A DNA stretch of 41,204 nt, taken from the NCBI GenBank assembly GCA_015064525.1, contig SVSC01000006.1, forward strand, positions 1 through 41,204, in the 5' to 3' direction. The stretch's first letter is position 1. Each line of letters begins with the position of its first letter. Shown piece after piece: positions 34,904-41,204 of this stretch. Under the pieces are notes generated by a model. The model was not told the DNA's origin and did not search any database. It saw only the letters and a list, made by a program, of their open reading frames with translations. This stretch comes from Oscillospiraceae bacterium. GTDB lineage: Bacteria; Bacillota; Clostridia; Oscillospirales; CAG-272. A program made the position numbers and the translations under genes.

Positions 34904-35527
34904 TCACTTTTGGGGATCGAGATATTTCCAGTAGGCGAGGATATAGTTGATTCCCGACCAAAGGGTGAAGAACGCCATGACCGCGGTGGTGAGCAGAGAG
35001 AGGGGCAGATACCGACTCAACACGCTCACGAAGGAAAGCTCCAGAGGCGCCAAAAGACCGTAGAAGGCGGGCTCCACAATGCAAACGATCACGCAGGTGA
35101 TCTGGGTGCAGGTCTTGATCTTGCCCAGCATATTGGCGGCGATCACAATGCCGCTGGAGCCGGAAACCACCAAGCGCATGGAGGTGACAGCCAGCTCGCG
35201 GAAGATCACGATCAGCACAGCAAAGAAGAAGATCACCGAGAACAGCAGTCCCGTGGACTGGCGTGTGAAGGATTTGAGGAGAATCATCATCATAGCGCCC
35301 AGCACCATGAACTTGTCAGCCAGCGGGTCGAGAAATTTGCCAAAGTCGGTTACCAGCCCGTGCTTGCGGGCGATCTTGCCGTCCAGCAGGTCGGTTACCG
35401 ATGCTCCGATGAACAGAAGCAGCCCCAGAATGTCCGCCCACAGCGCGTCAAAATACATGACCACCATAAAGATCGGCACCATGATCAGGCGGAGAACGGT
35501 TAGCTTGTTGGGTAAATTCAATTTCAC
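34904..35527 (-). CDS. pgsA: CDP-diacylglycerol-glycerol-3-phosphate 3-phosphatidyltransferase
   Basis: Makes phosphatidylglycerol phosphate, the first step to phosphatidylglycerol. The CDP-alcohol phosphotransferase signature (DGxxARxxxxxxxxGxxxDxxxD) is visible as DLLDGKIARKHG then FGKFLDPLADK. About five membrane helices. GTG at 35527 is chosen because GAGGAGGG precedes it at 8 nt and it gives the family N-terminus KLNLPNKLTVLR; an ATG at 35548 overlaps the rimO stop (ATGA), but has no site. It follows rimO and forms one transcription unit with it. Confidence 0.93.
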   Translation of the reverse strand: MKLNLPNKLTVLRLIMVPIFMVVMYFDALWADILGLLLFIGASVTDLLDGKIARKHGLVTDFGKFLDPLADKFMVLGAMMMILLKSFTRQSTGLLFSVIFFFAVLIVIFRELAVTSMRLVVSGSSGIVIAANMLGKIKTCTQITCVIVCIVEPAFYGLLAPLELSFVSVLSRYLPLSLLTTAVMAFFTLWSGINYILAYWKYLDPQK

Positions 35528-35544
35528 GGTTGTACCCTCCTCTT

Positions 35545-36888
35545 TCATTTTGTCACGCGAACACCGTAAAGATCATAGTCCAGAACCTTTCGTACCTTCA
35601 CGCGCACAAAGGCTCCTTCCTTAACTCGACGGTCGCTCTTAAAATATACCTTGCCGTCGATTTCGGGGGAATCGGCGGTGCTTCTGCCGTAGTGGATCTC
35701 CGCCACGGTGTCATAGCCCTCGCAAAGCACCTCCACAACCTTTCCGATCTTCTCGCGGTTCAGGGCTTCGTTAATGTCCACCTGCTCCCGCATGAGAATG
35801 TCCAGTCTGTCCTGCTTCACCTGCTCGTCGATCTGATCGGGAAGGTCAAAGGCGGGGGTGTCCTCCTCTCGGGAATAGGTAAAGGCGCCTGCGTGGTCGA
35901 AGCGTTGCTCCTTCACAAACTCGCAAAGCTCCTCAAAGTCCTCATCGGTTTCTCCGGGGAAGCCCACAATGAAGGTTGTGCGGATCACAATGTCGGGAAT
36001 TTCGCGGCGGAGCTTTGCCAGCACTTGGCGGATCATGGCGCCGTCTCCGTGGCGGTTCATCGCCCGCAGAACGCGGTCGCTGATGTGCTGGAGGGGCATA
36101 TCAATGTATTTGAGAATCCGCGGATTGTCGCGAATTTCCGCGATCAGCTCGTCGGTCACCTTGTCGGGGTAGCAGTAGAGCAGGCGGATCCAAGGGATCT
36201 CGGTTGCCTCGGTGATGCGGCGGAGCAGCTCCGCGAGGGAATATTTGCCGTAGAGATCCAGACCGTAGCGGGTAACGTCCTGTGCCACGATGGTCAATTC
36301 CTTTACCCCAAGTGATTCCAGCTGACGCGCCTCGGCGATCAGATCCTCCATGGGGCGGGAGCGGAAATTGCCGCGGATCGAGGGGATGGCGCAGTAGGAG
36401 CAGCGGTTGTCGCAGCCCTCTGCGATTTTTAAGTAGGCGGAATATTCGGGCGTGGTCAGCACGCGATCGCCGCCCAGGCGAACGGTATTTTTGTCCTCAT
36501 GGGGATAGTATTTTGCTTTCGAGCCCTTTTTCTTTTTGACGGTGACCGCCTCAATGGCTTCCACGATGTTGTGGATGCTTCCGACGCCCAGAACGGCGTC
36601 CACCTCGGGCAGCTCCTGAAAGATTTCCTCTCCGTAGCGCTCGGCAAGACAGCCTGTCACAATGATCGCCTTGAGGTTGTGATGCTCCTTGAGCCAGGCA
36701 ACGTCCAGAATATTGTCGATCGCTTCCTGCTTGGCGCTCTCGATGAAGGCGCAGGTGTTCACAATGATCACATCCGCCTCAATGTCCTCGGGGGTAATTT
36801 CATAGCCCGCCGAAACGATCTCATGCAGCATCACCTCGGTATCCAGCTGATTTTTGGGACATCCGAGGGAAACAAATCCAATTTTCAT
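35545..36888 (-). CDS. rimO: Ribosomal protein uS12 methylthiotransferase RimO
   Basis: Adds a methylthio group to an Asp of uS12. The N-terminal UPF0004 domain carries three cluster cysteines (SLGCPKNQLDTE, VNTCAFIES, VTGCLAERYGE). The radical SAM motif CDNRCSYC follows, and a C-terminal TRAM domain ends with DYDLYGVRV. 447 residues. The track extends to 36969, but the ATG at 36888 gives MKIGFVSLGCPKNQ and follows AAAGGA. It overlaps the upstream part of pgsA and is transcribed with it. Confidence 0.95.
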   Translation of the reverse strand: MKIGFVSLGCPKNQLDTEVMLHEIVSAGYEITPEDIEADVIIVNTCAFIESAKQEAIDNILDVAWLKEHHNLKAIIVTGCLAERYGEEIFQELPEVDAVLGVGSIHNIVEAIEAVTVKKKKGSKAKYYPHEDKNTVRLGGDRVLTTPEYSAYLKIAEGCDNRCSYCAIPSIRGNFRSRPMEDLIAEARQLESLGVKELTIVAQDVTRYGLDLYGKYSLAELLRRITEATEIPWIRLLYCYPDKVTDELIAEIRDNPRILKYIDMPLQHISDRVLRAMNRHGDGAMIRQVLAKLRREIPDIVIRTTFIVGFPGETDEDFEELCEFVKEQRFDHAGAFTYSREEDTPAFDLPDQIDEQVKQDRLDILMREQVDINEALNREKIGKVVEVLCEGYDTVAEIHYGRSTADSPEIDGKVYFKSDRRVKEGAFVRVKVRKVLDYDLYGVRVTK

Positions 36889-36974
36889 AAAACAATTCCT
36901 TTGCAAACAGTGATACCGAATGGCTTCGGCAGATTTTGCGGAGATTTTGGCATGGCTCTGCCGTTCCACCCTTT

Positions 36975-37003
36975 ATTGTATCACAACAGGCAGAATTTTA
37001 CAA
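36975..37003 (-). promoter_or_regulatory. Promoter of rimO-pgsA
   Basis: Minus-strand TTGTAA (37003-36998), 17-bp spacer, TACAAT (36980-36975), divergent from the isomerase promoter. Confidence 0.65.
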
Positions 37004-37053
37004 GTGCATTACCAAAAAAAGAATAAAAAAATCTACAAATCCTTGGGAACGAC

Positions 37054-37082
37054 TTGCTTTTTTTTGAAAAAAGTGATATGAT
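37054..37082 (+). promoter_or_regulatory. Promoter of the sugar isomerase pair
   Basis: TTGCTT (37054-37059), 17-bp spacer, TATGAT (37077-37082). Confidence 0.6.
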
Positions 37083-37116
37083 ATAAGGGAATAAGGAAAG
37101 GGGGCGAGAGGCAACC

Positions 37117-37998
37117 ATGTCTTCGGAACGCTTGCTGGGGATCAATTTGCAGGGTGGAAATCGCTTTGAGCAGCATTTGGAGATGCTTTCGGAGACTGGC
37201 TGGAACGGCTTTTTCACGGGCTGGTATCCCGAAAAAACAGGCGAGATCACGCGGGCATCGGAGCGATTGGGCTTGCGATATCTTTCCATTCACGCGCCCT
37301 TTGATCGAATTGAATCCATGTGGCAGGAGGGAAGTGCGGGCAGAGACTTTGCCCAAGGGCTGATTGACTGCATTCACGATTGCGCTGACCACGGCGTTCC
37401 CGTTGCGGTGATCCATCCCTTCAAGGGATTTCTGGATCACACGCCAACCAAGGCTGGCTTGGAGAACTACGCCCTCGTTGTGAAGGTTGCGGAGGACGCA
37501 GGGGTTCGGATCGGCTTTGAAAACGTGGAGGGCGAGGAATATCTTGCGGCGCTCATGGAAACCTTTGGCGATTCTCCCGCCTGCGGCTTTTGCTTCGACA
37601 CGGGGCATGAGCTTTGCTATAACGGCGGAAAGGATCTGCTGGGGCTCTACGGCGAAAAGCTTTGCTTCACTCATTTCAACGATAATTTGGGCGTTTACGA
37701 TCCCCAAAAGACCTGGCAAAACGATTTTCACCTCACCATGGGGGATGGAATCGTGGATTGGCTTGGGGTGATGGATCGGATCGACGCGCTTGGCTACAAG
37801 GGAGCCTTAAGCTGCGAATTGTTGCGTGGCTCCGACTATGCGCCCTCGGCAAGGGAGCGCTACGGAAGCATGGAAATTAAGGAGTTCTATGCCTTTGCCC
37901 TCAACCGTATGCGGGCTGTTGTGGAGCGGCGATTGCGCTCCGAGCCCATTCGGATGGAAGCATCCCCGCGCCGAGGGCTTCACGTTGGGAATCTGTAA
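37117..37998 (+). CDS. TIM-barrel sugar phosphate isomerase/epimerase-like protein
   Basis: 293 residues of the AP_endonuc_2/xylose-isomerase-like barrel. Candidate metal ligands sit at barrel strand ends: a Glu in IGFENVEG, Asp/His in CFDTGH, His in CFTHFNDN and Glu in LSCELLRG. AAAGGGGG precedes the ATG. Cytoplasmic. It is followed after 45 bp by a second barrel protein of the same superfamily. Substrate unknown. The C-terminal ~15 residues are basic and unlike the core. Confidence 0.82.
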   Translation: MSSERLLGINLQGGNRFEQHLEMLSETGWNGFFTGWYPEKTGEITRASERLGLRYLSIHAPFDRIESMWQEGSAGRDFAQGLIDCIHDCADHGVPVAVIHPFKGFLDHTPTKAGLENYALVVKVAEDAGVRIGFENVEGEEYLAALMETFGDSPACGFCFDTGHELCYNGGKDLLGLYGEKLCFTHFNDNLGVYDPQKTWQNDFHLTMGDGIVDWLGVMDRIDALGYKGALSCELLRGSDYAPSARERYGSMEIKEFYAFALNRMRAVVERRLRSEPIRMEASPRRGLHVGNL

Positions 37999-38043
37999 AA
38001 TCATAATAAAAAATAAATACATCATGAAAAAGGAGAAATTACC

Positions 38044-39012
38044 ATGAAATTAAGCGTACTTGCAAATCTGTACGGCACCAAGTCCTTGGAGGAGACTCTG
38101 CAGATCCTCACGGGATTGGGCGTGCATACTGTTGAATTGGGCGCGGGCGGCTATCCCGGAAAGGCACATTGCAACCCTGCCGAGCTGCTTGCCGACGAAG
38201 CGAAGTATGATGCCTTTCTGGCAACCCTGAAGAAATACGACGTTTCCGTTTGCGCGCTTGCCGTTCACGGAAACGCTCTGCACCCCAACAAGGAGATCGC
38301 CAAGTCCTTCGACGCGGATTTCCGCGCCGCTGTTCTGCTGGCAGAGAAGATGGGTGTGGACACCGTGATCACCTTCTCGGGATGCCCCGGCGACCATGAG
38401 GGCGCCAAGTATCCCAACTGGGTCACCTGCCCCTGGCCCGAGGATTTCCTTGCCATTCTGGATTGGCAATGGAACGAAAAGCTCATTCCCTATTGGAAGG
38501 AGGCAGGCGCATTTGCCGAGGCGCACAAGGTTCCTCACATCGCCTTTGAAATGCACCCCGGCTTCTGCGTTTACAATCCCGAAACGCTTCTGAAGCTCCG
38601 CGCTGCCGTTGGCCCTGTGATCGGCGCGAACTTCGACCCCTCTCACTTGATCTGGCAGGGCATGGATCCCGTTGCCGCTATCCGCGAGCTGGCGGGCGCC
38701 ATCTACCACGTTCACGCCAAGGATACGAAAATCGACCACTACAACACCGCGAAAAACGGCGTTCTGGACACCAAGCACTACGGCGATGAATTGCACCGCG
38801 CTTGGGTGTTCCGCACCGTTGGCTACGGTAACGGCGAAACCTACTGGAGAGATCTGGTTTCCAACCTCCGTCTCTGCGGCTACGATCGCGTGCTGTCCAT
38901 TGAGCATGAGGATAGCCTGATGTCTATCGACGAAGGCCTCCGCAAGGCAGTTTCCTTCCTCCAAGACGTGATTATTACCGAGGAGAAGCCCACCACCATG
39001 GCTTGGGCGTAA
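38044..39012 (+). CDS. TIM-barrel sugar phosphate isomerase/epimerase
   Basis: 322 residues of the AP_endonuc_2 superfamily. Metal-ligand positions are visible: E in FEMHPGFC, D and H in NFDPSHL, H in YHVHAKD, E in SIEHED. FSGCPGD and TCPWPEDF are insertions often seen in putative inositol/keto-sugar isomerases of gut bacteria. It is the second gene of the pair and has its own AAAGGAG site. The high expression-type codon bias (few rare codons) suggests it is the more abundant one, but this is only impression. Confidence 0.87.
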   Translation: MKLSVLANLYGTKSLEETLQILTGLGVHTVELGAGGYPGKAHCNPAELLADEAKYDAFLATLKKYDVSVCALAVHGNALHPNKEIAKSFDADFRAAVLLAEKMGVDTVITFSGCPGDHEGAKYPNWVTCPWPEDFLAILDWQWNEKLIPYWKEAGAFAEAHKVPHIAFEMHPGFCVYNPETLLKLRAAVGPVIGANFDPSHLIWQGMDPVAAIRELAGAIYHVHAKDTKIDHYNTAKNGVLDTKHYGDELHRAWVFRTVGYGNGETYWRDLVSNLRLCGYDRVLSIEHEDSLMSIDEGLRKAVSFLQDVIITEEKPTTMAWA

Positions 39013-39029
39013 TTGCGTCAAACATACTA

Positions 39030-39395
39030 TTGCGGAGTTAGCTTAGGAGGACGGGATGGATTTTGGAACCTTCTTTCAAGAAGGGCGGGCAAGCCCGCTT
39101 TCAAGGATCGACATTCGTCCAGTTAAAATTTGATTATTCCGTCCCCGAGAATGAAATTTTATCTGTTTCCAAAACAGTTCGACCTCACTAATACCATGGA
39201 GCGGGCAGGGTGGTGGTACCTGACCACTTGCGGGAGCTAATGCTCGGTGAGCGTACTGCACGAACAAATTTATAAAACGAAAGGGAGTGTCGCTATCTAT
39301 CGCGACACTCCCAAAAAACATCTACAGGAAAGTTCTTGGAGGTGTGGAAACTTCTTTCAAGAAGGTTCCACAAGCCACCCTTTCCTTCCAAAACG
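39030..39395 (-). repeat. Structured intergenic repeat, copy C (inverted)
   Basis: The 391-bp gap between the convergent isomerase genes carries the same repeat, on the minus strand, and looks full-length. Elements (plus coordinates): tgtggaaacttct/agaaggttccaca (39343-39372); gggagtgtcgc/gcgacactccc (39283-39312); agcgggcagg/cctgaccact around loop gtggtggta (39200-39228, one mismatch and one G-U); the tail block with attctcggggacggaataat (complement near 39130-39160); gcgggcttgcccgc near 39087. Compared with copies A and B, stem bases change in matched pairs. Confidence 0.88.
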
Positions 39396-39403
39396 AACTT
39401 CAT

Positions 39404-40249
39404 TCAATTTTCAATTTCAGCGTAGGTAGCGAGGATAAGATCGCGGGCTTGCTTGATGTCCTTGATCTGTTGCTCACCCGTGATCTCGCGTTCAATGGTG
39501 AGGGAGCCGTTGTAGTCCAGCTCCTGCAAGCGACGGATGATGGCGGGAATATTCGCTTTGCCCTCACCTGCGGGAACCTGACGTCCCAGCTTCATGCCGT
39601 CGGTGGGGTAGAAGCCGTCCTTGATGTGGGTGTCCATCACGTAGGAGCCAAAGGTATCCAGCGCGTCCAGCGAGTTAGACTTTCCGTAGAGCATGAGGTT
39701 GGCGGTGTCGAAATTGATGCCGAGATTTGAGGTGCCAATGGCTTGAATGGTGCGGAGCATGGTAACGGGAGTTTCCTGACCGGTTTCAAAGAGGAAGAAC
39801 TGGTTTTTTGTCTTCATGTAGCTGCAAAGATGGCGAAGCGCCGCAACGGTGCCGTTAAAGTCGGGATCATCGGGACTTTCGGGCAGAAAGCCAACGTGGG
39901 TGATCACTTGGTTCACGCCGATCTTCTCGGCAAAGTCGGAGGCGTCCTTCAGCTCCTGCAGGCGCTGATAGCGATAAGCGGCGGGAACCAGACCGATGGT
40001 TGCGGGGCCCGCGGTGAAGTTCCATTCGCAGGGGCCGCTCCAGCCTGCCCAAACACCGGTAACGGGGAAGCCCGTTTTTTTCAGGACATCCTTGACGTGA
40101 GCGGCGAATTCGTCGCTCTTGAATTTGCTCACGTTCCAGATGCAAAGCTGACAGCTTTCCAGCCCCAGCTCCTGCGCCTTGCGAATTTCCTTTTCCAACT
40201 CCACGCCCTCGTCCAGGCGGATCATAATGCCAATGGGAAACCTTTTCAT
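39404..40249 (-). CDS. TIM-barrel sugar isomerase/epimerase-like protein
   Basis: 281 residues of the AP_endonuc_2 superfamily with candidate metal ligands E (FLFETGQETP), D (INFDTANLML), H (DTHIKDGFYP) and E (TIEREI). The TGFPVTGVWAGWSGPCEWNFT segment (shown as VTGVWAGWSGPCEW) is a distinctive loop. Weak ribosome binding (agaaagga, about 14 nt). It is convergent with the pair 37117-39012 across repeat copy C. Substrate unknown. Confidence 0.85.
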   Translation of the reverse strand: MKRFPIGIMIRLDEGVELEKEIRKAQELGLESCQLCIWNVSKFKSDEFAAHVKDVLKKTGFPVTGVWAGWSGPCEWNFTAGPATIGLVPAAYRYQRLQELKDASDFAEKIGVNQVITHVGFLPESPDDPDFNGTVAALRHLCSYMKTKNQFFLFETGQETPVTMLRTIQAIGTSNLGINFDTANLMLYGKSNSLDALDTFGSYVMDTHIKDGFYPTDGMKLGRQVPAGEGKANIPAIIRRLQELDYNGSLTIEREITGEQQIKDIKQARDLILATYAEIEN

Positions 40250-40311
40250 AATATTGTTTCTTTTCCTTTCTGTTTGTTGTTTCGTTTACGGCTATATTAT
40301 GGTTGCGCTGT

Positions 40312-41204
40312 TTACGGTTGCTCCGGTTGGGCGGCATCACGGAAGCTCCATTTCAGAATGGCGCGAATATTGGAGGAATCCTCCTTGTAGGTTACTGTGA
40401 GCGCATCGCCCGATTGCACAAAGATGGCGGGCTCGTTTTCTTTGTTGAACTCCATACGGTAGACGTTTCCGTCGGTATCGGTGATATAAACATAGGAAAC
40501 ACCGGACATGGTAAGGAAGCGAACGGTGTCCACCGCAACCACGCTTTCAACACCGCCTTCGGTATTGGGCGTGGCTTGGATGCCGTTTTGATTGAGGAGC
40601 TTTACATAGGTGTTGATGGTTGCCTCTTGGGTTTCGCCCGTTGCTACAAGACTGTATTGCTGTACGTTTACCAGGGCGTATAGCTTTACCAGTCCGTGAT
40701 CATCCTTCAGCACCATAATGTAGGTGGGCTCTCCCGCAATGTTCACCAGGGAGGGGAAGGAGGCAACGTAGCCCTTTTCCTGAACCTCGCCCTCAGCGGC
40801 GCCCATGGCGGAATGCTCCTCGGCGCCGATGACCGAATAAAACTTGTATTCGCCGGTTCTGGCGCAGGAGAGGATGAAGCCGATATTGGAGGCATCGGAG
40901 GTGACGGAGGTAACACCTGTGAAGTACCAAACGTCGTCATCGAGCATAATGTAGCCGAAATCGTCGGTGGTTTGCTTGCAGCCCTTGTTGCCGATGATGC
41001 TGTTGAGGAAGCCGCCCGAAAGGGTGCCCTGCCAGTTGTATTTCTCGCAGGCAAGGTATCCGTCGTAAACGATGTCCACCCAGGTGGGGGTGTCCGCAAC
41101 GGCGCAGATGGAGGAGGCGCCGTCCACGGGATTGAAGATGATCACCTCGTCAATGTCCATGGCGCCCGTGAGTCCCACGCGGGGAGAGGCGCAGGAGACG
41201 ATAT
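40312..41204 (-). CDS. Conserved protein, C-terminal part only (5' end beyond window)
   Basis: The frame is open through the window edge (IVSCASPRVGLTGAMDID precedes the track start), so at least 297 residues of a longer protein lie here. Visible pattern: VGLTGAMDIDEVIIFNP, DTPTWVDIVYDGYLACEKYNW, GFLNSIIGNKGCKQTTDDFGYIMLDDDVWY (shown as GNKGCKQTTDDFGY), TGVTSVTSDASNIGFIL, then GEPTYIMVLKDDHG and VNVQQYSLVATG. It resembles the soluble part of a large conserved Firmicutes membrane protein that I cannot name. The final 60 residues (VYRMEFNKENEPAIFVQSGD) look beta-rich. There is no transmembrane segment in this part. Confidence 0.7.
   Translation of the reverse strand, partial: IVSCASPRVGLTGAMDIDEVIIFNPVDGASSICAVADTPTWVDIVYDGYLACEKYNWQGTLSGGFLNSIIGNKGCKQTTDDFGYIMLDDDVWYFTGVTSVTSDASNIGFILSCARTGEYKFYSVIGAEEHSAMGAAEGEVQEKGYVASFPSLVNIAGEPTYIMVLKDDHGLVKLYALVNVQQYSLVATGETQEATINTYVKLLNQNGIQATPNTEGGVESVVAVDTVRFLTMSGVSYVYITDTDGNVYRMEFNKENEPAIFVQSGDALTVTYKEDSSNIRAILKWSFRDAAQPEQP

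Overview
The window looks like a chromosomal contig from an uncultured gut or rumen Firmicute of the class Clostridia. This is an inference. It rests on RNase Y, a DarA-type c-di-AMP receptor, Obg, Der and RimO, on consensus sigma-A promoters (TTGACA, 16-18 bp, TATAAT) and strong GGAGG ribosome binding sites, on a bile-salt-hydrolase-like enzyme, and on many glycan-related genes. Coding DNA is moderately GC-rich and promoter regions are AT-rich. No rRNA, tRNA, CRISPR or prophage was seen.

Layout. 1-1.6 kb: the 3' part of a GH36 alpha-galactosidase, translationally coupled to a metallophosphoesterase. 1.6-3.2 kb: a hairpin-rich intergenic tract carrying a complete IS3-family element with inverted ends, a 3-bp target duplication and an orfA/orfB -1 frameshift. 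3.2-7.4 kb: a degenerate CHAP-like protein, rny, udk and a DUF11 protein. 7.4-13.2 kb: a minus-strand series of a small membrane protein, a PflX-like radical SAM protein, a TIGR02206 membrane protein, a DUF368 (PopT-like) undecaprenyl-phosphate carrier, a RACo-like corrinoid activator and a choloylglycine-hydrolase-family enzyme. 13.3-23.7 kb: pncC, lacZ (GH2), obgE, a serine hydrolase, an ABC exporter with an unusual N-terminal extension, a frameshifted DUF1854 partner and darA. 24.4-28.8 kb: a minus-strand housekeeping cluster prfB, small membrane protein, DUF512 protein, der. 28.9-34.8 kb: an AraC regulator divergent from a surface protein, a solute-binding lipoprotein and a TIM-barrel lipoprotein. 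34.9-41.2 kb: pgsA and rimO, three TIM-barrel sugar isomerase/epimerase-like genes, and the 3' part of an unnamed conserved protein.

No single new system is proven. The strongest unexplained signal is a mosaic intergenic repeat of about 350-400 bp present in three regions (17.2-17.5, 23.7-24.4 and 39.05-39.4 kb). It is built of hairpins, and two of these hairpins show compensatory base changes between copies, which suggests selection for structure. Other notable points: two genes (rny and the choloylglycine hydrolase) whose best start codon is AUC; a hairpin that could be both terminator and ribosome-binding-site lock before the latter gene; a 44-bp perfect palindrome inside the transposase; an ABC exporter fused to a PH-like domain and zinc ribbon, with an inverted repeat at its transcription start; and an AraC-controlled cell-surface cluster that has a binding protein but no permease.
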